A DNA stretch of 64,000 bases from Paenibacillus donghaensis (GCF_002192415.1 NZ_CP021780.1:3658001-3722000); one strand, 5' to 3'; shown: positions 44,746 through 55,078, numbered from the stretch's first letter. Notes: generated by a model from the letters alone, not told the origin. Translations and numbers: made by a program.

Positions 44746-46332
44746 TCACCTCTGTTCATCTGCAAGCCAGGTGCGCAGCAGATTTACGAATTCGTCCGGT
44801 TTCTTCTTAGCCAGGCTCTCAAGCTGCTTGCGAACCTGGCTTTCGTTCGTCACGCTCTCCATATTTATAGAAGGGAACTCTGTAGGAACCTGAAGCGGAA
44901 TGTCCTCTTCTTCCTCTTCCACCGGCTGTTTACGGCTGCGGTAGAATAAGTATCCGCCGCCTGCGCCCAGCAGGAGGGCAACTGCTCCAATCGCCCAGAT
45001 CATCCAGGTTGCCAGTCCGCCAGCCGCGTCTTCGGCAGCTCCGCCGCCAAATTGTTGTGAGTACACCGAAACTTTTTTCAATAAATCAGCGTCTGTATAA
45101 TCAGTTCCAGAATCAGCTAATGAGGCGCGGACAATATTAACCAGGATGTCCTCTATAGCATCATTTGTTGTATCATCCAAAGTTGTTGCTCCGTTAGGTG
45201 GTTCAACTGCAACATTTATGGTTAAATCTTTAACAGAATAAGGGCTTGCAATAATATCCTTAGTGATTCTACTAACCTCAAAGTTCCTCGTCTCCGATGA
45301 TTCTTCAGAGGTAGATGTACCAGAATCCGTTCCTGCCGGATAGCCCGCGACATCCTCAGAGCCTGTACCCGCAACCCCACCGTCCGTGTTAGCCTGGCCT
45401 GAATACGTTTTGCTGATAATTTGCGAACTGATTTCAATACCCTTCATATTCTCAGCATCCACCGGCGCAACAATATTCTCTTGGCGATTCTCCTTGTCAA
45501 AGTTCAGCTTGGAGAACACCAGAACATCAACTTTATCGGGACCTGTAAGCGTGCTGAGAAATTGTTTCACATTCTTCTTCACTTCTTCTTCAAATTTCTT
45601 CTGAAGGGCGAAGTTCTCTTCAACCTGGCTGGATACGCCGGCTTGCCCGCCTTTGGCGGTTGGCATCAGTTCGACCTCGTTGTTCGCTATGGTAATATTC
45701 TCAACCGGCAGGTTGGGTACCGCAGTCTTAACAAGGTTGAAGTAGCCATCGATATTGTCCTGGCTTGGTCTGAACCCCGGATCAAAGGATAACACTACGG
45801 AAGCAGAAGCCTGCTCCTGATCCGCCTGGGAAGCAAATACTGTTTCTTTGGGCAGATTGACGAGCACCTTGGCGTCCTTAATTCCTTGCATGCGCCGCAT
45901 CAGCTGCTCAACTTCACCGTTGATGGCGTTGTTGTACTTCACATTAAATTCACTGTCAGTCGTCCCTATCATGGACGAGCTTTCATCAAAGACCTTAAAA
46001 CCGATAGATCCACCCTGCACAATTCCTTGCGAACCGATATTCACTTTAATCCGTGCAGCGTCTGTACTCGGCACCGAAATGCTCTGCCCGTCAGGGCTTA
46101 GACGATAAGGGATGCCGGCTGAATCCAGAAAGGTCATAACCCCTGCTGAATCCGTACTGTCCAGGTCCTTAAAAGCCACTTCATATTCTGTCTTGGATAA
46201 TTGCATGGTCAAAACTACGATTATTAAAATGATGATAAACAGTGTGGAGAAGAATAAAATCTTCTGTTTACCGCTGAATCTGTTCCAATACAGTGTTATT
46301 TTCTCTCTGTACTGGGCCAATCTTTCATTCAC
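44746..46332 (-). CDS. fliF: Flagellar MS-ring protein FliF
   Basis: A 528-residue protein with two membrane helices (about 27-47 and about 445-465), periplasm-side ring-building domains (Y-R-L-S-P-D-G-Q-S-I-S-V-P; A-K-V-L-V-N-L-P-K-E), and a C-terminal FliG-binding tail. The start is GTG at 46332 after GGGGTGA. Confidence 0.96.
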   Translation of the reverse strand: MNERLAQYREKITLYWNRFSGKQKILFFSTLFIIILIIVVLTMQLSKTEYEVAFKDLDSTDSAGVMTFLDSAGIPYRLSPDGQSISVPSTDAARIKVNIGSQGIVQGGSIGFKVFDESSSMIGTTDSEFNVKYNNAINGEVEQLMRRMQGIKDAKVLVNLPKETVFASQADQEQASASVVLSFDPGFRPSQDNIDGYFNLVKTAVPNLPVENITIANNEVELMPTAKGGQAGVSSQVEENFALQKKFEEEVKKNVKQFLSTLTGPDKVDVLVFSKLNFDKENRQENIVAPVDAENMKGIEISSQIISKTYSGQANTDGGVAGTGSEDVAGYPAGTDSGTSTSEESSETRNFEVSRITKDIIASPYSVKDLTINVAVEPPNGATTLDDTTNDAIEDILVNIVRASLADSGTDYTDADLLKKVSVYSQQFGGGAAEDAAGGLATWMIWAIGAVALLLGAGGGYLFYRSRKQPVEEEEEDIPLQVPTEFPSINMESVTNESQVRKQLESLAKKKPDEFVNLLRTWLADEQR

Positions 46333-46366
46333 AGTGTCACCCCATCCGAAACTAAGCTAGGATTAT

Positions 46367-46678
46367 TTAAATCTGCGTTCTCATAATTTCCTGATAGGCT
46401 TCAATCATTTTGTTGCGGACCTGTGTGGTCAGCTGCAGGCTGAGCAAGGCTTGCTGGGAAGAAATCAGCGCTTCATCCACATTCACTTCTCCAAGCACAA
46501 ATCTGTTGTTCATCTCTTTGGCTTGCGTTTCCTGGTCAGCCACCTGATTTAGCGCATTCTCCAGATATGAGCCGAAGCTCTGCATGGAGCCGGCCGGAGT
46601 GGGTGAAGCTTCGGCCGCCGCCGTCTTCATGGTAAGCTGTTGAATCGCACCGGTGCCTATAGATATATTCTGTATCAT
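46367..46678 (-). CDS. fliE: Flagellar MS-ring/rod junction protein FliE
   Basis: A 103-residue protein with the FliE signature F-G-S-Y-L-E-N-A-L-N-Q-V and the C-terminal L-S-L-Q-L-T-T-Q-V-R-N-K-M-I-E-A-Y-Q-E-I-M-R. Joins the MS ring to the rod. Confidence 0.95.
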   Translation of the reverse strand: MIQNISIGTGAIQQLTMKTAAAEASPTPAGSMQSFGSYLENALNQVADQETQAKEMNNRFVLGEVNVDEALISSQQALLSLQLTTQVRNKMIEAYQEIMRTQI

Positions 46679-46706
46679 TCTTTTCCCCCCTTAAGCGTAG
46701 TTTCCA

Positions 46707-47153
46707 TTAACGGCCAATCTCAAGCGCCTTCATTACCATGGCCTTAGAAGCATTAAGCATCGTGACGTTGGCGTCATATGAACGTGAAGCCGACATCATG
46801 TCCACCATCTCTTTGACCATATCAACATTGGGCATATATACATATCCACTCTCATCCGCGTCAGGATGTCCCGGGTTGTATACCGGTTTAAGCGGCGAGG
46901 TATCATTTATAATGGAGCTCACCTTGACTCCAGCCTGGGTTCCGTTCATTTGGGAGTTCAAGATATTGGAGAAGCTGCTCTGGTCTGCCGTTTCCATAAC
47001 CACAAGCTTACGCTTGTAAGGAACGGCCTTGCCATCCACCACAGATGCACGTGTTGTCTCCGCATTCGCAATATTGGATGAAATCACATCCATGCGCAGC
47101 CGCTGGGCGGTTAAGGCTGAAGCGCTAATTCCTAAACTACTGCCAAAGTTCAT
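46707..47153 (-). CDS. flgC: Flagellar proximal rod protein FlgC
   Basis: A 148-residue rod protein with I-S-A-S-A-L-T-A-Q-R-L-R-M-D-V-I-S-S-N-I-A-N-A-E at the N-terminus and a C-terminal Y-D-A-N-V-T-M-L-N-A-S-K. GAGGGGA precedes the start. Second gene of the fla/che operon. Confidence 0.96.
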   Translation of the reverse strand: MNFGSSLGISASALTAQRLRMDVISSNIANAETTRASVVDGKAVPYKRKLVVMETADQSSFSNILNSQMNGTQAGVKVSSIINDTSPLKPVYNPGHPDADESGYVYMPNVDMVKEMVDMMSASRSYDANVTMLNASKAMVMKALEIGR

Positions 47154-47158
47154 CTTCT

Positions 47159-47566
47159 CTATCTCCCCTCAATTACAGTGCGCAGCATGCTAATCTGATT
47201 GTTCAGCTGCCCTACATAAGAATTGTACCGAAGCTGATTCTCTGCCGCAAGCGACATTTCCCGCTCTATATCCACATTATTGCCATTGTTGTTCATAGAG
47301 GTAGTTTCATCTGTGCTGACAACTGCGGCTGGTACTAAAGTATTGGTTCCGAACTGAAAATGGCGGTTGTCTGTCACTTTGGCATTCAGCGTGGGTTTCA
47401 GTCCGCCCTCCTGCTGCTGCAGGATGCTCTCGAATGAAACATCAGAGCGCTTGAAATTCGGTATATCCTGGTTAGCCACATTATTGGCCAGCACAACATG
47501 TCGATCATTGGCTGCATCAATGCCGCCCTGTAATCGCTGAAAACTGACACCGTTTAACAAACCCAT
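47159..47566 (-). CDS. flgB: Flagellar proximal rod protein FlgB
   Basis: A 135-residue rod protein: L-V-A-N-N-V-A-N-Q-D-I-P-N-F-K-R-type motif (here V-L-A-N-N-V-A-N-Q-D-I-P-N-F-K-R) and C-terminal R-Y-N-S-Y-V-G-Q-L-N-N-Q-I. It is the first gene of the operon and has a strong AAGGAGGG site. Sequences upstream (47567-47742) hold Spo0A-box-like motifs. Confidence 0.95.
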   Translation of the reverse strand: MGLLNGVSFQRLQGGIDAANDRHVVLANNVANQDIPNFKRSDVSFESILQQQEGGLKPTLNAKVTDNRHFQFGTNTLVPAAVVSTDETTSMNNNGNNVDIEREMSLAAENQLRYNSYVGQLNNQISMLRTVIEGR

Positions 47567-47632
47567 TTAAACCCTCCTTAAAAACTATCATAATGGAAAG
47601 AATTCCACAACTTCTTCTCAGTTCCTGCTTGT

Positions 47633-47682
47633 TTCGACAAATAAAGCTAAAATTTTTATTATTTTAGTCGAATGTTGTCGTT
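47633..47682. promoter_or_regulatory. Cluster of Spo0A-box-like motifs upstream of flgB
   Basis: TGTCGAA (exact 0A-box core, minus strand, 47633-47639), AGTCGAA (plus strand, 47666-47672) and TGTCGTT (plus, 47676-47682) fall within 50 bases, 67-116 bases upstream of flgB. The 355-base gap 47567-47921 otherwise contains A/T-rich promoter-like DNA; I could not fix a unique -35/-10 pair. Candidates are TATGAT at about 47605 and TAAAAT at about 47662. Functional binding is inference. Confidence 0.45.
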
Positions 47683-47742
47683 TTGATTGCTTCTCGCATA
47701 CATTGATTCTCTTAGAATTTGTATATTATTACAATAAGAAAT

Positions 47743-47773
47743 AAGCCCTATCTTTTCAGAAAAGAGAGGGCTT
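47743..47773 (-). terminator. Terminator after hslU
   Basis: A 14-bp stem with one mismatch (AAGCCCTCTCTTTT / AAAAGATAGGGCTT on the minus strand) and a three-base loop, followed by ATTTCTTATT. It lies about 150 bases after the hslU stop and ends the topA-trmFO-hslVU transcript before the fla/che promoter region. Confidence 0.8.
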
Positions 47774-47921
47774 AAAGCATGCTTTTTCTATTATATTCCT
47801 TTTTTATGCCATATAATGCTTTTATTTCTCATATATTAACTCTTTTCAACTTAAATCGGACACCTTCTTGTAAATCCCTAATTCTATATACCTAATTTAG
47901 AACTATTCAAGTTTTGTCGGA

Positions 47922-49322
47922 CTATAGAATATACTGACTGAGGTCACGATCCTGTGCGATGCTGGCTAATTTCTCACGAACATACTCCGGAGTGATCACC
48001 ATGGTATCCAAAGTCAGCTCAGGAGCCTCGAAAGACAAATCCTCGAGCAGCTTCTCCAAAATGGTGTGCAGACGCCGTGCGCCAATATTCTCCATATTCT
48101 GATTAACCGAGGCGGCGATTTTGGCAATCTCGTAGATGGCTTCCTTCTGGAACTGCACATCGATGTTCTCTGTCTTCAGCAGATTGACGTATTGCTTGGT
48201 CAGCGCGTTCTCCGGTTCAGTCAGAATCGAGACGAAATCCTCCAGAGTAAGACTGCTCAGCTCTACACGGATTGGAAAACGCCCTTGAAGCTCCGGTATA
48301 AGGTCCGAAGGTTTGGCAATATGAAAGGCACCCGCTGCCATAAATAGCACGTAATCGGTCTTCACAGGCCCGTATTTGGTCATCACTGTGGAGCCCTCGA
48401 CGATCGGCAGAATATCCCGCTGAACCCCTTCACGTGAAACATCGGGCCCGGAGCCTTTTCCCTGGCTGGCCACTTTATCGATTTCGTCAATGAAAATGAT
48501 CCCAGTCTGTTCCGCGCGCGAAACAGACTCCTGGATCACATCATCCATATCAATCAGCTTGGTGGCTTCATCCTGGGTTAGCACCTTGCGCGCTTCGCGG
48601 ATCGGCAGCTTGCGTTTCTTGGTGCGCTTCGGCAGCAGACTACCGAACATCTCCTGCATATTCATGCCCATCTGGTCATTGCCCTGACCGGCAAACATAT
48701 CCAGCATGGTTGGAGAGCTGTCCTCCACATCAATTTCGATGATGTCCTCTTCCAGCTGTCCGGCCAGCAGCTTAAATCGGACGCCACGGCGGCGTTCACT
48801 CAGGCTGCCGTCTTCGGTCTCCTCTTTGGTCTCCTCGGCTCCGGCACCGTTGCCGCCAAAGATCATTTCAAACGGATTGCGCTGCGATTTATTCTTGGAG
48901 GAGGAGGGGACGAGAATCGAAACGATCCGCTCGTTCGCCAGCTCCTCTGCCCGGTCCTTAACCTTCTCGGTCCGTTCCAGCTTCACCATCCGGATTGAGG
49001 TTTCGACCAGATCACGCACCATGGATTCCACATCACGGCCTACATAACCAACCTCCGTGAACTTGGTGGCTTCCACTTTAATAAACGGTGCATTAACTAG
49101 CTTCGCCAGCCGCCGGGCAATCTCGGTCTTGCCGACACCGGTAGGTCCAATCATGAGAATATTCTTGGGAACGACTTCATCACGCAGCTCCTCGGCCAGC
49201 AGACTGCGGCGGTAACGATTGCGCAAAGCCACGGCTACCGACTTCTTAGCCAGCTTCTGGCCGACGATATATTTATCCAGCTCAGCTACAATTTGACGGG
49301 GTGTAAGCGATTGATTCAACAT
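47922..49322 (-). CDS. hslU: HslU/ClpY ATPase of the HslVU protease
   Basis: A 466-residue AAA+ unfoldase. Walker [13 protein letters not shown] (about 53-64), Walker [11 protein letters not shown], and the G-Y-V-G-R-D-V-E pore region are present. It feeds substrates to HslV. The I domain in the middle is acidic and variable. It lies 33 bases after hslV. Confidence 0.97.
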   Translation of the reverse strand: MLNQSLTPRQIVAELDKYIVGQKLAKKSVAVALRNRYRRSLLAEELRDEVVPKNILMIGPTGVGKTEIARRLAKLVNAPFIKVEATKFTEVGYVGRDVESMVRDLVETSIRMVKLERTEKVKDRAEELANERIVSILVPSSSKNKSQRNPFEMIFGGNGAGAEETKEETEDGSLSERRRGVRFKLLAGQLEEDIIEIDVEDSSPTMLDMFAGQGNDQMGMNMQEMFGSLLPKRTKKRKLPIREARKVLTQDEATKLIDMDDVIQESVSRAEQTGIIFIDEIDKVASQGKGSGPDVSREGVQRDILPIVEGSTVMTKYGPVKTDYVLFMAAGAFHIAKPSDLIPELQGRFPIRVELSSLTLEDFVSILTEPENALTKQYVNLLKTENIDVQFQKEAIYEIAKIAASVNQNMENIGARRLHTILEKLLEDLSFEAPELTLDTMVITPEYVREKLASIAQDRDLSQYIL

Positions 49323-49355
49323 CGTGAATTCCTCCCTTTCCTGACTCCTCTGGCC

Positions 49356-49898
49356 TTACAGATGTTCTACAATAATATTCGAATTCGTATATACACAAAT
49401 CTCGGAAGCAATCTGCAGGGCTTCTCTGGCGATATCCGCCGCAGCAAGCTGCGGGGCATGGCGTTTCAGGGCCCGCCCCGAAGCGAGCGCGAAATTGCCG
49501 CCAGAGCCAATGGCCAGCACATCATCATCAGGCTCAATAATCTCGCCGTTGCCGGAGATCAGCAGCATGCCCTCTTTGTCCATCACGATCATCAGCGCCT
49601 CCAGCTTGCGCAGGATGCGGTCCTGCCGCCAGTCCTTGGCCAGCTCAACCGCTGCCCGCTGCAGATTGCCATGGTGTTCTTCCAGCTTGCCTTCGAATTT
49701 CTCGAATAACGTAATGGCATCGGCTACCGACCCGGCAAACCCGGCAATAACCTGCCCTCTGTACAGACGGCGCACCTTCTTGGCGGTCGTCTTCATAATC
49801 ACGCTTTCTCCGAAGGTAACCTGGCCATCTCCAGCGATGGCGGACTGGCCGTTATGTCTCACTGCACAAATGGTTGTAGCATGAAAGCTGGGTAACAT
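49356..49898 (-). CDS. hslV: HslV/ClpQ peptidase of the HslVU protease
   Basis: A 180-residue proteasome-like peptidase. The N-terminus is [17 protein letters not shown], then [12 protein letters not shown] and [13 protein letters not shown]. The T-T-I aligns with the catalytic N-terminal Thr of E. coli HslV, but it is preceded here by seven residues. B. subtilis ClpQ is reported to use an N-terminal Ser directly after Met; here residue 2 is Leu, so that mode looks unavailable without processing. GAGGAGG precedes the ATG, and no better start exists. Confidence 0.94.
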   Translation of the reverse strand: MLPSFHATTICAVRHNGQSAIAGDGQVTFGESVIMKTTAKKVRRLYRGQVIAGFAGSVADAITLFEKFEGKLEEHHGNLQRAAVELAKDWRQDRILRKLEALMIVMDKEGMLLISGNGEIIEPDDDVLAIGSGGNFALASGRALKRHAPQLAAADIAREALQIASEICVYTNSNIIVEHL

Positions 49899-49914
49899 TT
49901 TGCGACCTCCTCAA

Positions 49915-50216
49915 AGTTTTGTGAGCGTTACTTCTCTTGAATACACTTCGTACAAAACTCGCTTCGTAAGCATACGCTTAGTTTTGTGAGCATGACACCA
50001 CTCGAATATTCTTCGTACAAAACTCGCTTCGTAAGCATACTCCAAGTTTTGTGAGCGTTACTTCTCTTGAATACACTTCGAACAAAACTCGCTTCGTAAG
50101 CATACGCTTAGTTTTGTGAGCGTTACTTCTCTTGAATACACTTCGAACAAAACTCGCTTCGTAAGCATACGCTTAGTTTTGTGAGCGTTACTTCTTTACG
50201 AATACACTCCGTAAGC
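49915..50216. repeat. 65-bp tandem repeat, about 4.6 copies
   Basis: Copies begin AGTTTTGTGAGC at 49915, 49980, 50045, 50110 and 50175, so the period is exactly 65. Each unit holds AGTTTTGT and its inverse ACAAAACT about 22-29 bases apart, then CGCTTCGTAAGCATACGCTT. The second copy is the most diverged and the fifth is incomplete. No ORF of note spans it. It fills the trmFO-hslV gap and ends directly at the hslV ribosome site. Confidence 0.95.
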
Positions 50217-50221
50217 CTCTT

Positions 50222-51580
50222 CTACGAAAGTTCTTCTTCAACCGGTTCCGGGGCTTTATAAGCCAGCCCCTTGGCGGCTGCAAATGCCGCAAGGCTGTCC
50301 AGCGCGCGGTAAGCCAGCCATTCATTCTTATCCTTCTTGCTGCGCATTCTCTGTTCCGGCTTCGGCAGCAGGCCGAAGTTAGCGTTCATCGGCTGGAAAT
50401 GCTCAGGGTCAGCGGAGGTGATATATGCAGGCATGCTGCCCAGTACCGTATCCTCGGGGAACACCAGACCTTCCTGTCCCAGAGCAGCCAGGGCAGCATT
50501 AATTCCGGCGATCAGGCCGGAAGCCGCCGACTCCACATACCCTTCCACCCCAGTCATCTGTCCGGCAAAATAAAGCCGCTTCTGATCCTTCAGCTGATAG
50601 GTCGGATGCAGCAGCTTGGGAGAATTAATAAAAGTATTACGGTGCATAACGCCATAACGCACATATTCTGCATTCTCCAGACCCGGAATCAGCGAGAACA
50701 CACGCTTCTGCTCTCCCCACTTCAAGTGAGTCTGGAAGCCCACCAGATTGTAGAGCGTGCCCGCAGCATTATCCTGACGCAGCTGCACAACCGCGTAAGG
50801 CAATTTGCCGGTATGGGGGTTCACCAGCCCTACAGGCTTCATGGGCCCGAACAATGCCGTCTGCTTGCCGCGCTTCATCATAATCTCGATCGGCATGCAA
50901 CCCTCGAAATAAATCTCTTTCTCGAAATCTTTGAGCGCTGCGGTTTCGGCGGAAATCAGGGCAGCATAAAAAAGTTCAAATTCTCCCTCCGTCATCGGGC
51001 AGTTGAGATAGGCGGCTTCTCCTTTATCATAGCGGGAAGCCAGATAGACTCTGCTCATATCGATGGAGTCCTTCTCTACAATCGGTGCAGCTGCATCATA
51101 GAAGTAGAAATATTCTTCTCCCAGCAATCCCTTGATCTCGGCCGATAACGCCGGCGAAGTCAAAGGTCCTGTTGCAATCACAACAATCCCTTCCTCCGGT
51201 ATATGCGCCAATTCTTCATTTATAACCTCAACCAGCGGATGATTATGCAGTTTCTCTGTAATCTCGCCGGAGAAGCCGTCACGGTCTACCGCCAGTGCAC
51301 CGCCCGCAGGCACCGCATGGCGGTCAGCCGCACCCAGCACCAGAGAATCCAGCCGCCGCATCTCTTCCTTCAGCACCCCTACCGCATTGCCCAGTCCATT
51401 GGCGCGCAGTGAATTGCTGCACACCAGCTCGGCGAATTGGTCAGTATGGTGCGCGGGTGTCTTTACCACCGGTCTCATCTCGTATAATCTCACCGGCACC
51501 CCGCGGGAAGCAAGCTGCCAGGCAGCTTCGCTCCCGGCAAGACCGGCGCCAATCACTGTAACTTTAGCTATTTCAGTCAA
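50222..51580 (-). CDS. trmFO: tRNA (uracil-54) methyltransferase TrmFO, folate/FAD-dependent
   Basis: A 452-residue flavoprotein (formerly Gid) that makes m5U54 in tRNA using methylene-tetrahydrofolate. The FAD-binding N-terminus is [14 protein letters not shown]; other motifs are [10 protein letters not shown] and [14 protein letters not shown]. The start is TTG 51580, ten bases after GGAGG; the topA stop lies at 51606. Confidence 0.96.
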   Translation of the reverse strand: MTEIAKVTVIGAGLAGSEAAWQLASRGVPVRLYEMRPVVKTPAHHTDQFAELVCSNSLRANGLGNAVGVLKEEMRRLDSLVLGAADRHAVPAGGALAVDRDGFSGEITEKLHNHPLVEVINEELAHIPEEGIVVIATGPLTSPALSAEIKGLLGEEYFYFYDAAAPIVEKDSIDMSRVYLASRYDKGEAAYLNCPMTEGEFELFYAALISAETAALKDFEKEIYFEGCMPIEIMMKRGKQTALFGPMKPVGLVNPHTGKLPYAVVQLRQDNAAGTLYNLVGFQTHLKWGEQKRVFSLIPGLENAEYVRYGVMHRNTFINSPKLLHPTYQLKDQKRLYFAGQMTGVEGYVESAASGLIAGINAALAALGQEGLVFPEDTVLGSMPAYITSADPEHFQPMNANFGLLPKPEQRMRSKKDKNEWLAYRALDSLAAFAAAKGLAYKAPEPVEEELS

Positions 51581-51605
51581 TGTTCTAGTTCCTCCTGTAA
51601 GACCA

Positions 51606-53705
51606 TTATTCTGCCAGCTCTTCATCGTTGTCGAGAACAGCCTCCGTATGATCACATGCTGTGCATTGCAGCTTCACGCCCTGCTTGTTGCGTTTCTCCA
51701 CCATCCAGGTACCGCAGACCGGACACGGCTTGAGAGACGGTCTGTCCCAGGATACGAAATCACAGCCCGGATACTGGTCACAGCCATAGAAGACACGGCC
51801 TTTCTTGCTGCGCCGCTCGACTACCTTGCCCTCATGACATTTCGGGCAGCTGACCCCGATATCCTTCACTATCGGCTTGGTATTGCGACAATCCGGGAAC
51901 CCTGAGCAAGCCAGGAACTTGCCGAACCGGCCGAGCTTGTAAACCATCGGCTTGCCGCACTTCTCACAATTCTCGTCGGAAACCTCATCTTCAATCTCAA
52001 TTTCCTTCATTTCCTCTTCAGCGAAGATCAGACGTTTCTCGAACGACTCGTAGAATTCGGCAAGCACTCTCACCCAATCATCAGAGCCCTCCTCCACATG
52101 GTCGAGATCCCCTTCCATATGGGCGGTAAATTCCACGTCCAGAATTTCTGGGAAAAATTCCTCCATCTGCTCGATGATCAGCTCTCCGAGCTCTGTCGGC
52201 ATAAACTTCTTCTCCTCGATGGCTACGTAACCACGCTTCTGAATCGTTTCCAGCGTTGGTGCATACGTACTTGGACGTCCTATGCCCAGCTCCTCAAGCG
52301 TCTTGACCAACCTTGCCTCCGTGTATCTTGGCGGCGGCTGTGTAAAGTGCTGCTTCGGATCAATTCCCTGTTTATTGAGATCATCTCCCGCCTTCAGCGG
52401 CGGCAAATATTTGTCTTCATCTGTTGTGCCGTCATCATTGCCCTCCACATAGACCTTCATGAAACCGGGGAAGGATACCTTGGAACCCACTGCTCTGAAG
52501 GTGGCCTTCCCCGCCGCGATATCAACCGAAAGCGTATCCAGCAGCGCTGAAGCCATCTGGCTGGAAACAAACCGTTCCCAGACAAGCTTGTACAGGCGGA
52601 ACTGGTCGCGGCTAAGGTATTCCTTCACCATCTCCGGCTCACGCATAGCAGAGGTAGGACGGATAGCCTCATGTGCCTCTTGAGCACCTGCAGCCTTCTT
52701 GGAATACTGGCGGGGGGACTCGGGAATGAAGGTCTCACCGTATTTGGCGGCAATCAGTTCCTTGGCTTCATCCTGAGCTGTAGTCGAGAGACGCGTGGAG
52801 TCAGTACGCATATAAGTGATCAGACCGACCGTTCCTTCTTTGCCCAGCTCCACACCTTCATAGAGCTGCTGAGCGACGGACATCGTCTTGGCTGCGCGGA
52901 AACCCAGCTTGCGGGCAGCTTCCTGCTGCAACGAGCTTGTTGTAAACGGGGCCGAAGGATGGCGTTGTCTCTCCTTCTCTTTTACCTCGGTGACCGTAAA
53001 AGCTGCATTCTTGATCGCTTCCAGAACCTCCTGGACATCACTTTCCTGTCCCAGCTCCTTCTTCTCGCCGTTCAGCTTATGAAATTTAGCTTCAAAAACC
53101 GAATCACGAATACCCAGCTTAGCGGTAATACTCCAGTATTCGGTAGGTACAAATGCGGAAATTTCGTTCTCGCGGTCCATAATAATCTTCACCGCAACCG
53201 ACTGCACCCGACCGGCGGACAAGCCTTTTTTGACTTTCTTCCATAATAGGGGGCTGATCTTGTAGCCGACAAGCCGGTCGAGAATCCGCCGGGCCTGCTG
53301 CGCGTTGACCAGATCCATGTTAATCTTGCGCGGCGTCTTGAACGCATCCTTCACGGCCTGCTTGGTAATCTCATTAAAAACCACCCGGCACTCCTCGGTG
53401 TGGTCCAGATCCAGCGCATGCGCCAGATGCCAGGCAATGGCTTCACCCTCACGGTCCGGGTCAGCTGCGAGATAGACTTTTTTCACTTTTTTGCGGGCAT
53501 CCTTCAGTTCCTTAAGAATGGAGCCTTTGCCCCGGATCGTAATATACTTGGGATTAAAGTTGTTCTCTACTTCAACGCCAATTTGGCTCTTGGGCAGATC
53601 CCGGATATGCCCCATTGATGCTTTCACAATATATTTGCTGCCTAAATATTTGCCGATGGTCTTCGCTTTTGCCGGTGATTCGACAATCACTAATACATCC
53701 GCCAT
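51606..53705 (-). CDS. topA: DNA topoisomerase I
   Basis: A 699-residue type IA topoisomerase. TOPRIM at the N-terminus ([21 protein letters not shown]), active Tyr in [10 protein letters not shown] (about residue 297), and three C-terminal zinc-ribbon motifs (C-E-K-C, C-P-K-C, C-P-V-C). It relaxes negative supercoils. GAGGAGG precedes the ATG. Confidence 0.97.
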   Translation of the reverse strand: MADVLVIVESPAKAKTIGKYLGSKYIVKASMGHIRDLPKSQIGVEVENNFNPKYITIRGKGSILKELKDARKKVKKVYLAADPDREGEAIAWHLAHALDLDHTEECRVVFNEITKQAVKDAFKTPRKINMDLVNAQQARRILDRLVGYKISPLLWKKVKKGLSAGRVQSVAVKIIMDRENEISAFVPTEYWSITAKLGIRDSVFEAKFHKLNGEKKELGQESDVQEVLEAIKNAAFTVTEVKEKERQRHPSAPFTTSSLQQEAARKLGFRAAKTMSVAQQLYEGVELGKEGTVGLITYMRTDSTRLSTTAQDEAKELIAAKYGETFIPESPRQYSKKAAGAQEAHEAIRPTSAMREPEMVKEYLSRDQFRLYKLVWERFVSSQMASALLDTLSVDIAAGKATFRAVGSKVSFPGFMKVYVEGNDDGTTDEDKYLPPLKAGDDLNKQGIDPKQHFTQPPPRYTEARLVKTLEELGIGRPSTYAPTLETIQKRGYVAIEEKKFMPTELGELIIEQMEEFFPEILDVEFTAHMEGDLDHVEEGSDDWVRVLAEFYESFEKRLIFAEEEMKEIEIEDEVSDENCEKCGKPMVYKLGRFGKFLACSGFPDCRNTKPIVKDIGVSCPKCHEGKVVERRSKKGRVFYGCDQYPGCDFVSWDRPSLKPCPVCGTWMVEKRNKQGVKLQCTACDHTEAVLDNDEELAE

Positions 53706-53741
53706 AGATTCGTCCTCCTCGTTGACACTCGAACTACTATA

Positions 53742-54860
53742 TTAAATTACCTTATAAATTGCTCCTGGTAATTGTGACACCGCTTTTTTTATGATTAAAG
53801 ATAACAGAACTGAATGCAAATGTCCAAAATCCCACCGAGTCCGCTCCAGAAGCTCATCCAGTGAAAACGGGCCTTGATGCAGTATATGGTATAGGCGGGA
53901 CTCCTCTCTTGTCAATTTCTTTTCAGTAAGCATGTCTTCGGAACCCAATGGTTTGGCATCCCCAAGGCCTTGTCCGGCAGAGGTTTGCTGCAGAAAAGAG
54001 CGATATTCCTCGAGGATATCCTCGCTGCCGGTAACGAGCTTGGCCCCTTGCTTAATCAGCTCCAGAGCACCTCTGCTCTTGGGCGAAGTAATCGGACCGG
54101 GTACGGCAAATACATCTCTTCCCGCCTCCATCGCGCTGTCTGCTGTAATCAATGAACCGCTGCGGCTGTCTGCCTCAACCACTACAGTACCCAGCGCAAG
54201 ACCGGCAATAATCCGGTTGCGCTGCGGGAACAAACCGGGATGGCTCGGCGTTCCGATTGCGTATTCGCTAAGCACCAATCCGGTGGCGGCGATCTGACGC
54301 TCCAGCTCACGGTTCTCCGGCGGGTAGACCTTATCGAGGCCGGTGGCCACCACAGCAATAGTGCCCCCACGTCCGCCTAGCGCGGCTTCATGACAGATAC
54401 TGTCAATCCCCCGGGCCAGTCCGCTGACAACCGTCAGCCCTGCAGCAGAGAGCGCCTCAGCCAGCATCCCGCCTACCTTGCGACCGTAAGCAGTCGGAAT
54501 ACGTGTTCCTACCATAGCGATGGTCGGCCTAGAGAGCAGTTCCAGACTCCCACGATAATAGAGCACCCAAGGCGGCTGCGCAGTTTCCTGCAGTAATGAA
54601 GGATAATCCGGGTCCAGTACAGTGATCATCGCTATACCGCTTTCCTTCATTAGAAAGTGCCGCGCACTGATCCAGTCCCTGGTGAAGGTCTCTGCCAGCA
54701 GCGTCGACATTTTATCGCCCAAGCCGATCTTCTCCCAGTCCTGCTTGCAGCAGGAAAATGCTTTTTCTGTCAAAAATCCCGCCCGGCGAATCTTGTCGAT
54801 ACTTTTCCAGCCAATCCCTTGAATCTCTTGCAGCCCAAACAGCAAATCGCGAGTTTCCAT
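53742..54860 (-). CDS. dprA: DNA-processing protein DprA (Smf)
   Basis: About 372 residues: an N-terminal SAM-like helical domain (I-Q-G-I-G-W-K-S-I-D-K-I), the Rossmann core (V-G-T-R-I-P-T-A-Y-G; V-S-G-L-A-R-G-I-D; F-P-Q-R-N-R-I-I-A-G-L), and a C-terminal winged-helix. It loads RecA on incoming single strands during transformation. The start at 54860 follows GGAGGAG. Confidence 0.95.
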   Translation of the reverse strand: METRDLLFGLQEIQGIGWKSIDKIRRAGFLTEKAFSCCKQDWEKIGLGDKMSTLLAETFTRDWISARHFLMKESGIAMITVLDPDYPSLLQETAQPPWVLYYRGSLELLSRPTIAMVGTRIPTAYGRKVGGMLAEALSAAGLTVVSGLARGIDSICHEAALGGRGGTIAVVATGLDKVYPPENRELERQIAATGLVLSEYAIGTPSHPGLFPQRNRIIAGLALGTVVVEADSRSGSLITADSAMEAGRDVFAVPGPITSPKSRGALELIKQGAKLVTGSEDILEEYRSFLQQTSAGQGLGDAKPLGSEDMLTEKKLTREESRLYHILHQGPFSLDELLERTRWDFGHLHSVLLSLIIKKAVSQLPGAIYKVI

Positions 54861-54935
54861 AACCTTGCACACTCCTCCGGCGGAAGGGCCAGCCTTCCTG
54901 TTTATGGGTGTAAACCTTGCGCGAAAACGCAAAAA

Positions 54936-55017
54936 AGCAACCTTTTATCCCTAAGTAGTGTGTATTCAAACCCAATCCGGGGTTTGAATACACAGCTGAG
55001 GGGAACAAAAGGTTGCT
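54936..55017 (-). terminator. Very long terminator hairpin after sucD
   Basis: An 82-base stem-loop. Outer arms AGCAACCTTTT / AAAAGGTTGCT are perfect (11 bp); after a partly paired bulge, inner arms TGTGTATTCAAACCC / GGGTTTGAATACACA are perfect (15 bp) with a six-base loop. The minus strand has six T immediately after. It would end sucCD transcripts about 60 bases after the sucD stop, just before dprA. Confidence 0.9.
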
Positions 55018-55078
55018 TACCTTTATAACTGATTATACACGAAAAAACACGGTCTGGCTGGGGCTAATCCTTCAGGAA

